A stretch of 7,036 nt of DNA from Verrucomicrobiota bacterium (GTDB lineage: Bacteria; Verrucomicrobiota; Verrucomicrobiia; Opitutales; Opitutaceae): contig JAEWIY010000234.1 in assembly GCA_023386835.1 (NCBI GenBank), forward strand, positions 1-7,036, read 5' to 3'. Positions 1 through 6,552 of the stretch are shown here, one piece after another. Position numbers and translations under genes: made by a program. Under the pieces are notes generated by a model. That model was not told the origin of the DNA. It did no database searches and saw only the letters and a program-made list of their open reading frames with translations. Every line of letters begins with the position of its first letter. Position 1 is the first letter of the stretch.

Positions 1-911
1 GGCTTCGGCAGCACGCCCGCCTGCGGAGCGACATCCTGCAGGTTCGGCTGGATCTCCGCCTGCTCGAGCCCGGCCGCCCAACGAATCGCGCCGATCAGCA
101 TCGATTGGAAGGCCTCGCTTTCCCAGACATCCTCGCGGTGGCCCATGGCGTTGTAGGCCACGCGGCCCTGCCCATGCTTGCGCGCCCACGCGATCGGGAA
201 CGGCGGGCGTTCATAGTCCGTGCCCTTCATCCCCTCCGTCTCAAGCACGAGGTGCACCTGCAAATCGGGCGCAAACTCCTTCAACGAGTACCACTCCTCC
301 ATCACGTTGAGTTCCTGGCCGATCTTGTTGAACCCCGGAAACGACGGCGCCACGACGCGTGCGCGGGCGACCTGCTGCGGGCCATGCCGGATGAACTCTC
401 CACCCAGCATCTTCACGAACGGATGCGCCGCCGGACCATACGTGCGGTAGCGCTGCAGCCGGCGCTGCGGATTACCGCCGCCGGTTTCGCCCGTGTGAAA
501 CGTATCGGAGCAGCTGTGAATGCCGACGAACCCTTTTCCGTTCCAGATCGCGTCGAACAGGTCCTGCTGACCGCGCTGCGTCATCGCCGGATGGCCATCG
601 GTGCCCACGCTCAACAGGTCACCCGACGTGTAGAAGACAAACGCGTCGAAACGCGCGAGATACTCTTTCGTGAAGAGGCTGCCGTCCTTGCTGTGGGTGA
701 ATTCGAGCCCGTGCTGTGACCCGAGTTGCTCCAGCATTTTTTGGGCAAAACTCGGCTGGCCATTCTCCTGTTTGATCACCGAGTGCTCGAAGCCCGAGGA
801 CTTGGTGAAGAACAGGATTTTCTTCGTAGTGGTATCTGCTGCCGCAGCGGTGGACACCGCGACCAGGCAGATTGAACTGAACCAACACAGCAGAGGGTAA
901 CCAAGCTTCAT
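1..911 (-). CDS. Secreted ThuA-domain (trehalose-utilisation-like) protein, 3' end cut by window edge
   Basis: The frame opens with ATG at 911 and stays open for 303 codons to base 3, so the stop lies outside the window. Residues 1-25 look like a Sec signal peptide: a Lys near the start, a hydrophobic core, then an Ala-rich end with likely cleavage before Asp26. There is no good lipobox. The rest reads as a ThuA domain (class I glutamine-amidotransferase-like fold): the opening strand ILFFTKSSGFEH at 32-43, AFVFYTSGD at 90-98, GKGFVGIHSCSDTFH at 125-139, GGEFIRHG at 170-177 and AWARKHGQGRVAYNAMGH at 241-258. ThuA proteins are linked to trehalose and other sugar catabolism, but their biochemical role is poorly defined and the substrate here is unknown. 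The start is supported by the signal peptide, although no clear Shine-Dalgarno precedes it. It lies 45 bases after the recN stop on the same strand, so cotranscription is possible. Family assignment is firm; function is inferred. Confidence 0.88.
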   Translation of the reverse strand, partial: MKLGYPLLCWFSSICLVAVSTAAAADTTTKKILFFTKSSGFEHSVIKQENGQPSFAQKMLEQLGSQHGLEFTHSKDGSLFTKEYLARFDAFVFYTSGDLLSVGTDGHPAMTQRGQQDLFDAIWNGKGFVGIHSCSDTFHTGETGGGNPQRRLQRYRTYGPAAHPFVKMLGGEFIRHGPQQVARARVVAPSFPGFNKIGQELNVMEEWYSLKEFAPDLQVHLVLETEGMKGTDYERPPFPIAWARKHGQGRVAYNAMGHREDVWESEAFQSMLIGAIRWAAGLEQAEIQPNLQDVAPQAGVLPK

Positions 912-956
912 CAACGCGCACCGTAGCCGCGCGTCACGGCACGGCAACCCTGCGCC

Positions 957-2627
957 TCAACCGGCTTTTGCCGTGAGCAACTCCGCGGCATGCGCCCGGG
1001 CGCTCTTCGCGTTGCGATCACCGAGCATGCGGGCGAGTTCGGCCACGCGCGCCTCGCGGCGTTCATGGATCGCGCTGATCCGCACAATGGCGCGGTCCCG
1101 CGACTGATCCTTCTCGACGACAAGGTGTGACGCACCTTGCGCCGCAACCTGCGGCAGATGCGTCACGCACAACACCTGGTGACCGCGGGCGATCTTCGCC
1201 ATCTGCTCGCCCACCACCCGGCCAATCTCACCGCCGACGTTGGCGTCGACCTCGTCAAAGACGAGCACCGGAACCTCATCGAGATCCGCCAGCACGGTTT
1301 TCAACGCGAGCATCACGCGCGCAAGTTCACCACTGGACGCGATGCGGTTCAGCGGCAACGGCGCCTCGCCGACGTTGGGCGAGAAGAGAAACTCCACACT
1401 CGTGTCGCCGGTCGGCCCTGGCTCGGGCAGCGTCGTCACCTCGACGCGGAAGTCCGCCTTCTTGAAACCGAGCTGCGCGATCGACTTCGCCGCAACCTTG
1501 GCCAGCTCGCGAGCGGCCTTCTCGCGCTCGCGCCGCAGCACCGTCGCGGCCTGCTTCACCTTCTTCAACGCGTCGTCCCGCTGCCGATCGAGCCGCGCCA
1601 GCACGCCTTCAAGGTCACCTTGCACCTCGAGCCGCTGCCGCATCTCTTCACGAGCCGCGAGCACGCTCTCCAAGTCACCGCCGTGTTTGCGCTTCAGCTC
1701 AAGCCACGTGTTCATTCGCGTCTGGATCTGCTCCACTTCGTCGGGCTCGAACGAAAACTGCGCGCCCAAGGCGCCAAACTCAGCCGCGACGTCCGACAGC
1801 TCAATCGACGCCGCCTGCAACCGTTCGGCCAGCGGTCCCGTTGACGAGTCAATGCCTTCCAGTTGCCGCGCCAGCCGCAAGGCCGCCGCCACCCGCCCGA
1901 CCACCGCATCCTCACCCGCGAGAGTACCCTCGACCGCCGTGGCGAGCTCAACCAGTTCCTGCGCGCGACCGATCCGCACCGCATCGCGCTCCAGCGCCTC
2001 CACGGCCTCGGTCGTGAGCGTGAGTTCGTCGAAACGAGCCAATTGGCGCTCGAGGAAATTCACCTGGTCCGGCGACAACTTCGTTTCTTGCGTCAGCCGC
2101 GCCCGCTCGGTCTCCAATCGACGCCACTCCTGGTAACTCTCCCGGTACGCCCGGCGCGCGTCGGTAGCGCCCGCATACAGATCGAGCAACTCAAGCTGGT
2201 GCCCCTGCTTCAACAACCGCCGCGGTTCACTCGGACCGTGAAAATCGATCCAATGTTCTCCCAGCCGCTGCAGCGCGCCGAGTGTCGCCAGGCTGCCATT
2301 GACGCTGATCCTGGGCGGCTTTTCGCGCGGCACGCTTCGTTTCAGGATCAACAGCCCGTCTTCGCACGGCGGCAGGTCGAGGGTCTCCAGCACCGCGTCA
2401 ACGGCCGAACTGTCATTGAAAAACAATGACGCCTCAACATCGCACGACGCCGCGCCCTGGCGGATGATGGTTTTGTCCGCGCGTTCACCCGCCAACAGGC
2501 TCAACGCGCCCAGCAGGATGCTCTTGCCCGCTCCGGTCTCACCGGTCACCACCGTGAAACCCGGCTCGAAATCGAGCGCGACTTCCTCCAGCAGGGCGAG
2601 GTTCCGGATGCTCAGGGTCTGCAGCAT
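957..2627 (-). CDS. recN: DNA repair protein RecN (SMC-like ATPase)
   Basis: RecN is a cytoplasmic SMC-like ATPase that acts early in recombinational repair of double-strand breaks. The product is 556 residues, close to the usual RecN length (about 550). The ABC head is split across the two ends: Walker A GETGAGKS at 29-36, a Q-loop region HGPSEP at 130-135, then a long helical and coiled-coil middle (about 150-390) rich in Glu, Arg and Leu, and a C-terminal half with the signature SSGELARV at 431-438, Walker B VLVFDE at 454-459, D-loop DANVGG at 461-466 and H-loop His490. Three nucleotide-site motifs differ from the common RecN forms (see findings), but Walker A, the Walker B Glu and the H-loop His are intact, so an active ATPase is expected. 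ATG at 2627 sits just before the conserved MLQTLSIRNLALLEE opening, which fixes the start; no strong Shine-Dalgarno is visible. It is divergent from the tRNA-Val gene and followed by the ThuA gene. No SOS box was recognised upstream. Confidence 0.97.
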   Translation of the reverse strand: MLQTLSIRNLALLEEVALDFEPGFTVVTGETGAGKSILLGALSLLAGERADKTIIRQGAASCDVEASLFFNDSSAVDAVLETLDLPPCEDGLLILKRSVPREKPPRISVNGSLATLGALQRLGEHWIDFHGPSEPRRLLKQGHQLELLDLYAGATDARRAYRESYQEWRRLETERARLTQETKLSPDQVNFLERQLARFDELTLTTEAVEALERDAVRIGRAQELVELATAVEGTLAGEDAVVGRVAAALRLARQLEGIDSSTGPLAERLQAASIELSDVAAEFGALGAQFSFEPDEVEQIQTRMNTWLELKRKHGGDLESVLAAREEMRQRLEVQGDLEGVLARLDRQRDDALKKVKQAATVLRREREKAARELAKVAAKSIAQLGFKKADFRVEVTTLPEPGPTGDTSVEFLFSPNVGEAPLPLNRIASSGELARVMLALKTVLADLDEVPVLVFDEVDANVGGEIGRVVGEQMAKIARGHQVLCVTHLPQVAAQGASHLVVEKDQSRDRAIVRISAIHERREARVAELARMLGDRNAKSARAHAAELLTAKAG

Positions 2628-2731
2628 GTCGCGATTTGGGAGAATCGCCGCCGGCTTTCAAGCGGGAGCCCGTGCCAGTGGCGCTTTCGTGCGAAGGAAA
2701 AAAACAGCCGCCCGTCGCCGCGAAATTTTTC

Positions 2732-2761
2732 TTGATCAGTCGGACCCCGCTCCGGCTTACT
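2732..2761 (+). promoter_or_regulatory. Possible promoter of tRNA-Val
   Basis: A TTGATC (2732-2737) matches four of six positions of a sigma70 -35 box and follows an AT-rich patch (about 2722-2731) that could act as an UP-like element. Eighteen bases further, CTTACT (2756-2761) is a poor -10 match (three of six). The spacing would put a start roughly 10 bases before the tRNA, which is plausible for a tRNA gene. The match is weak and made by eye, so treat it only as the best candidate in the 151-base recN/tRNA divergent spacer. I found no convincing promoter for recN on the other strand. Confidence 0.25.
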
Positions 2762-2778
2762 CGCCGGCTCACATCACC

Positions 2779-2855
2779 GGACCCTTAGCTCAGTTGGTTA
2801 GAGCGTTTCCTTGACATGGAAAAGGTCACTGGTTCGAGTCCAGTAGGGTCCACCA
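2779..2855 (+). tRNA. tRNA-Val (anticodon GAC), CCA encoded
   Basis: A complete cloverleaf can be folded by hand. Acceptor strand GGACCCT (2779-2785) pairs with AGGGTCC (2845-2851). The D arm is GCTC/GAGC (2788-2791 with 2801-2804). The anticodon stem TTTCC/GGAAA (2806-2810 with 2818-2822) encloses the loop TTGACAT, whose positions 34-36 are GAC at 2813-2815. The variable loop is five bases, and the T arm ACTGG/CCAGT (2828-2832 with 2840-2844) encloses TTCGAGT. Base 2852 (A) is the discriminator and CCA is genomically encoded at 2853-2855. Anticodon GAC reads valine codons GTC and, by wobble, GTT. It is the only plus-strand gene here, divergent from recN and convergent with the GH78 gene, and is followed by its own terminator, so it appears to be a single-gene transcription unit. 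Confidence 0.97.
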
Positions 2856-2862
2856 TCCGGTA

Positions 2863-2896
2863 AGCCGCTCAGCCTTCGAGGTTTGGCGGTTTTTTT
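2863..2896 (+). terminator. Rho-independent terminator after tRNA-Val
   Basis: Just after the tRNA, AGCCGCT (2863-2869) pairs with GGCGGTT (2885-2891), including G-U pairs. Inside it, CCT (2873-2875) pairs with AGG (2879-2881) around a TCG loop. The stem runs directly into seven T residues (2890-2896), giving the GC-rich hairpin plus U-tract of an intrinsic terminator. Its position 8 bases after the CCA end, on the tRNA strand, fits termination of a single-gene tRNA transcript. Confidence 0.82.
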
Positions 2897-2937
2897 GTGC
2901 CCCCACGGGCCGCCCGGAAATCCGCGTCTGGGCACAA
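2895..2937. repeat. Perfect 8-bp inverted repeat in the tRNA/GH78 convergent gap
   Basis: TTGTGCCC at 2895-2902 is exactly complementary to GGGCACAA at 2930-2937, with a 27-base interior that itself contains CGGGC/GCCCG around one base. Transcribed from either strand it could fold into a long hairpin. It lies between the tRNA terminator and the GH78 stop (2956), where a terminator for the minus-strand gene would be expected. On the minus strand, however, the hairpin is followed by A residues rather than U, so it is not a standard intrinsic terminator. It could protect the GH78 mRNA 3' end or have no function. Confidence 0.4.
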
Positions 2938-2955
2938 CGACCTCATTTGCGCAGG

Positions 2956-5412
2956 CTACGGGCTCGAGACCAGCGGCACCACCACCTGCTGGCGCCCCGG
3001 TTCCAGAACGCGTTGCACGCCGTGTCGTTGGAAGCGTCCGGATAACCCTTCCGGCAATTCGATCTCGTAACGCTCCGCCGACGCATCGCGACGATAACTC
3101 ACGACGATGTTCCCGCGGGCGTGCGGCACCTTGGCGTCGAACTGCTGCAACGTTCCCGGATTGGGCCGGACGTCGACGGAGGTGAACCCCTGCCCCGCCG
3201 CCCGCACGCCGGCGGTCAGGCTGAGCAGCGCGAACATTGGATGCGCACTCCACGCGTGGCAATCCGACCGGCTCTCCACACCGTGCTCCGGAAACGTCGT
3301 CAGCCCATGGTCGAGAAACGTCTGCCAACGTGTCAGCCGTTCGAGCACCCGATCGCCCAAACCGGCCTTGGCGAGCGCTTCGAACACATAGAACTCATAA
3401 TACAGCGTCGGCTGCACCAGCGACGTGTCGGTGTGCAGTTTCTCGGCGAGTTCCGCCAGCGGCACGGGCACCGCGTCCGCCAGAATCGCCAGCGCGTTGG
3501 TATGCGTCGTGAAAAGACGCCGCTCCGCCGTCTCAGCCATCAACCCACGCTGTGGATCCCAACAGGCCGCCTGCACCGCCTGCTTCAGCTGACTGGCCTG
3601 TTTTTGGTAACGCTGCTGCACATCCTCGCGACCGGCCCACGCCATCAGTTGCCCGGCTTGATCAAGCGCCAGCGCCAGGAGCAGGCTGATGTGCGCGGAG
3701 CCGCCCTCCGCACTGCCGGGCGGCGCGCCAAGCTTGAACTCCGCGACGCCGCCGTCGACGTGGTTCCAATACGGCAACGGCCCGAGCAGCCCGGTCGTGG
3801 GATCAATGCGATCGAGAAACCAGTCGAGGATGAAGCGCGCCCCGGCCAGTTTATCCCGCACAGTCTCCGTTTCCTCGGCCACCAGCCAGTAGTCGTGCAA
3901 CATCAGCACGTAGAGCAGCGAAAACGGCGGGATGATCTGCACCGCCGCGCTCGGATGATTGCTCTTGGTCAGCCCCATCGGTTGGAGCGACAGGGCAAAG
4001 TCCTCCAGGGCCTTGCGCCCGAGCCGGGTGTCGCCAGCCACCCAATACGAGATCAACGCCTGCATCCGCGTGTCGCCGATGTACTGGAGTTGCTCGTAGT
4101 ACGGACAATCCACGTACGTCTCGAGCGCACACAAACGCGCGGTCCGCCAGCTCGCCTGCCAAATCCTCGCCAGGCTGTCGTTGTCGGACTGGAAGGACGC
4201 GTTCTCGACCAACGGATACGCGACGAAACGATGCCGCAGCCGCTCGATCCGCAACGGCTCCGTCCCCGTCTGCACGGTGACCTTCACGTAGCGGAAAGTG
4301 CGCAACCACGACGGCCGGTACTCGCGGGCCTCGCCTCCATCCGCGACAAACTCGTCGTAGTAACCGCGCATCTGTTTGCCCTGCCATTCATTCCGGTTGC
4401 CCTTGCGCCGGTCCGGTCCAAAGAGCGCCTCCTGATACTGAAACCGGATCACGGCATCACGGCCGCCAGAGAGTACCAACTCCGGGATCCCGACGGTCAG
4501 CACGCCATGGTCGATCAACCACTCCACCCGCTGACCCGCGGCGATTTCCAACGGCGTTTCCGGATCCCAGTCGGTCGAGACCTCCCCGCCGGCCGGCTCC
4601 ACGTGCACCACCCGGCCAATCGGCTCGATCCGCTCCTCCAGCGGAGGAATCTGCCGTGGATACAACAACCATGGCGAAACCACCCACGTGCTCAAGCCCG
4701 GATGGTTGCCTTTGCCGAGCACGGTCGCGGGCTGCCACAAGCCGCCCTCCGGTGCGTCCGTCCGCCAATTCCACGGATGGCGCCGGCCGTCCCAGCGATC
4801 CGTGGGTCCGGCAATGTAACCTCCCCCGACCTCCTGGCTGGTGTGCGGGATCGGCGTGTAGCCAAGATCCGGCGACACGCGCCAGGAGACATCCGTGTTG
4901 ACCACCTGTTCGGCCTCGCTGTCGCCCTGCACGATCAAACCCAGACGGTGTGAAATCTGCCGCGCCGGCGGCCGCGACTGGGCCCCATGGCGCCAGACCT
5001 GCGCCGCCAGTTGATTGCGGCCCGACCGCAGATAGGGCGCGAGGTCCACCGTGTCGTAATACCACCGGGCCAAGTCACTCGTCACCGGACCGGAGGCCAC
5101 CGGCACGTCATTGACGAAAAAGCGATACCGGTGGTCCGCGCTGACATGAACGACGAATCGCTCCGGCACCTCGGACAGCTCAATGCCGCGACGGAACAGC
5201 ATCGCTTCGGACGTGTTCTCTTTCTCGCCGGGACCGATCCAGGAGGCGAAGCGTGCGTCAGGCAGTTGCTCGGCCGAACGGACAAAGGGTTGCGCCAAAA
5301 CCACAGGCACCGCGGCCAAGCCGATCAGGGCCAGCAGCCCGAAACGAACAAACGTCCGCACGCACCAGGGGCATTGGCGGTGCTGGAGGGGTGACAAGAA
5401 GGAACCGCGCAC
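2956..5412 (-). CDS. Exported GH78-type alpha-L-rhamnosidase
   Basis: The 818-residue product resembles GH78 alpha-L-rhamnosidases, inverting enzymes that release terminal rhamnose from plant and microbial glycans or glycosides. A signal peptide ends near residue 40 (hydrophobic stretch 25-40, likely cut after ALA). Residues about 80-165 form a beta-rich domain with the familiar YDTVDLAPYLRSGRNQLAAQVW run, and about 395-740 is the (alpha/alpha)6 catalytic domain. DCPYYEQLQYIGD at 435-447 keeps the acidic spacing (Asp435, Glu440, Asp447) seen in characterised GH78 active sites; Glu709, in FPEH ahead of SDCHAWSAHP (716-725), is the candidate general base. Residues 740-818 resemble the C-terminal beta-sandwich domain. 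The start is uncertain: the longest frame begins with GTG at 5412 and gives an unusually long n-region containing CPWC, while GTG at 5361 (codon 18) would give a more typical signal peptide. Neither has a clear Shine-Dalgarno. Rhamnose specificity is inferred; a different deoxy-sugar or uronide substrate is possible. Confidence 0.87.
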   Translation of the reverse strand: MRGSFLSPLQHRQCPWCVRTFVRFGLLALIGLAAVPVVLAQPFVRSAEQLPDARFASWIGPGEKENTSEAMLFRRGIELSEVPERFVVHVSADHRYRFFVNDVPVASGPVTSDLARWYYDTVDLAPYLRSGRNQLAAQVWRHGAQSRPPARQISHRLGLIVQGDSEAEQVVNTDVSWRVSPDLGYTPIPHTSQEVGGGYIAGPTDRWDGRRHPWNWRTDAPEGGLWQPATVLGKGNHPGLSTWVVSPWLLYPRQIPPLEERIEPIGRVVHVEPAGGEVSTDWDPETPLEIAAGQRVEWLIDHGVLTVGIPELVLSGGRDAVIRFQYQEALFGPDRRKGNRNEWQGKQMRGYYDEFVADGGEAREYRPSWLRTFRYVKVTVQTGTEPLRIERLRHRFVAYPLVENASFQSDNDSLARIWQASWRTARLCALETYVDCPYYEQLQYIGDTRMQALISYWVAGDTRLGRKALEDFALSLQPMGLTKSNHPSAAVQIIPPFSLLYVLMLHDYWLVAEETETVRDKLAGARFILDWFLDRIDPTTGLLGPLPYWNHVDGGVAEFKLGAPPGSAEGGSAHISLLLALALDQAGQLMAWAGREDVQQRYQKQASQLKQAVQAACWDPQRGLMAETAERRLFTTHTNALAILADAVPVPLAELAEKLHTDTSLVQPTLYYEFYVFEALAKAGLGDRVLERLTRWQTFLDHGLTTFPEHGVESRSDCHAWSAHPMFALLSLTAGVRAAGQGFTSVDVRPNPGTLQQFDAKVPHARGNIVVSYRRDASAERYEIELPEGLSGRFQRHGVQRVLEPGRQQVVVPLVSSP

Positions 5413-5544
5413 GCTTCGAGTTCAGGAACGGGTCTGGTCAAGGCAAGCCGGACAGTGCGTCCCGTCAGTTACCCCGCCAACCCGGCTTCTCCGCGTTCGA
5501 GGAGCATCGGGTGCAAGCGCCACCAGGCCGCCCTGCGAAGTCTT
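5413..5544. other. ribF/GH78 intergenic spacer
   Basis: This 132-base gap has no credible reading frame of its own. It contains one 7-bp inverted repeat, AAGCCGG (5445-5451) with CCGGCTT (5482-5488), separated by 30 bases and lacking a T-run, so it is not a convincing terminator. I could not find a good sigma70 promoter for the GH78 gene. The gap is much longer than the 33 bases between truB and ribF, which hints that the glycoside hydrolase is transcribed separately from the housekeeping genes upstream. Confidence 0.4.
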
Positions 5545-6519
5545 TCAACCCGGCGGCGGCACCAAACCGTGCCGTGCACGCGCCGCCGCGAGATCGCGCG
5601 CAATCTGAGCCTGCAGCGCCTCGAGGTTGGCGAAACGGACTTCCGGGCGCAGGAAATCCAACCAGCGCACGCGCACCACGTCACCGGTGGTGTACGGCGA
5701 AACGACATCGAGGAGGTGCACCTCGACGCGGGGCTCGGTCACCGCCGTCTCGACGGTCGGGCGCACGCCATAGTTGCCCACGCCGGGCCAACCGTCCTCC
5801 TCGGTTCCGCCCTGGTCGACTTTGAAGAGGTAAACACCCAAACGGGGCTGACACTCCGGCGCCCAGGAAATGTTCAGCGTTGGCACGCCGATCGTCCGCC
5901 CCAAGCGCCGGCCCGGCGTGACCACGCCGGTGCTGGCATAGGTGTAGCCGAGCAGCGTATTGGCCAGGCGGATATCCCCCTGCTGGAGGCACGCCCGGAT
6001 CCGGGTGCTGCTGATCGGCTCGCCGTTGTGATTGATCCGCGGCGCGCTGACGACCGCGACGCCGAGGCGCCGGGCTTCGTGATTGAGCAGCAGGACGTCG
6101 CCACGACGGCCGCGGCCAAACCGCCAGTTCTCGCCGACATACACCGTACTCAGACCGCGAATACGCGATTGGAGGTACGGCAGGAACTCCTCCGCCTCGA
6201 TGCGCGACAGCTCCGGTGTAAACGGCACCATCATCACGAGGTCCGCCCCCGCCTCGCGCAGATGCGCCGCCCGATCCTCCGGCAACTGGATCAACTGCAC
6301 CGGCTCATCGGGACGAAAGAGCCGGCTGGGGTGCGGATGAAAGGTCAGGACGGCCGCAAGGCCATGCTCTCGCCGAGCCGACTGGACCGCGGCGTCAATG
6401 ACCGCGCGATGACCGAGGTGCACGCCGTCGAACATCCCGATCGCGAGGTGAACGGGCCGCCCATCCAGCACGGCAGCCGCGGACTCGAGGTCATGATAGG
6501 CCCGGGTATCCACCGTCAC
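5545..6519 (-). CDS. ribF: Bifunctional riboflavin kinase / FAD synthetase
   Basis: RibF phosphorylates riboflavin to FMN and then adenylylates FMN to FAD in the cytoplasm. The 324-residue product has both modules. The N-terminal nucleotidyltransferase (FAD synthetase) shows GMFDGVHLGH at 28-37, FHPHP at 60-64, GENWRFGRGRRGD at 129-141 and ISSTRIR at 169-175. The C-terminal riboflavin kinase shows GRRLGRTIGVPTLNI at 203-217 (the PTxN ATP/Mg site), LGVY at 227-230, VGNYGVRPTV at 246-255 and EVHLLD at 266-271, whose Glu266 aligns with the kinase catalytic Glu. Length matches the family (about 310-325). The start is GTG at 6519; a second GTG two codons later (6513) is equally possible, and no strong Shine-Dalgarno helps to choose. 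It follows truB by 33 bases on the same strand, the standard truB-ribF arrangement, so cotranscription is likely. No FMN riboswitch is visible upstream. Confidence 0.96.
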   Translation of the reverse strand: MTVDTRAYHDLESAAAVLDGRPVHLAIGMFDGVHLGHRAVIDAAVQSARREHGLAAVLTFHPHPSRLFRPDEPVQLIQLPEDRAAHLREAGADLVMMVPFTPELSRIEAEEFLPYLQSRIRGLSTVYVGENWRFGRGRRGDVLLLNHEARRLGVAVVSAPRINHNGEPISSTRIRACLQQGDIRLANTLLGYTYASTGVVTPGRRLGRTIGVPTLNISWAPECQPRLGVYLFKVDQGGTEEDGWPGVGNYGVRPTVETAVTEPRVEVHLLDVVSPYTTGDVVRVRWLDFLRPEVRFANLEALQAQIARDLAAARARHGLVPPPG

Positions 6520-6552
6520 GTTTTAACGAGGGCACCGCTGCACCGGCCCGCT

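Noticed and set aside
105..719. 204-codon plus-strand open frame opposite the ThuA gene
   Set aside because: The minus strand carries an uninterrupted ThuA domain with a signal peptide over the same bases. The plus-strand product has no recognisable motif.
1240..2136. 298-codon plus-strand open frame opposite recN
   Set aside because: Low-complexity Ser/Arg/Ala-rich translation antisense to conserved recN motifs; no independent evidence of coding.
2628..2778. Possible SOS/LexA box upstream of recN
   Set aside because: Only a half-site-like CTGT and a short TTCG-TG-CGAA palindrome (within 2680-2700) are present; neither forms a recognised LexA operator.
2833..2855. tRNA 3' end as an attachment site for a mobile element
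   Set aside because: I saw no second copy of the tRNA 3' sequence and no integrase in the window.
3121..4953. 610-codon plus-strand open frame opposite the GH78 gene
   Set aside because: It is antisense to a gene with clear family motifs. Its translation is rich in Arg, His, Pro and Gln with no recognisable domain, as expected for a GC-biased shadow frame.
5445..5488. AAGCCGG/CCGGCTT inverted repeat as a ribF terminator
   Set aside because: The stem is only 7 bp with a 30-base loop and no adjacent T-run on the minus strand.
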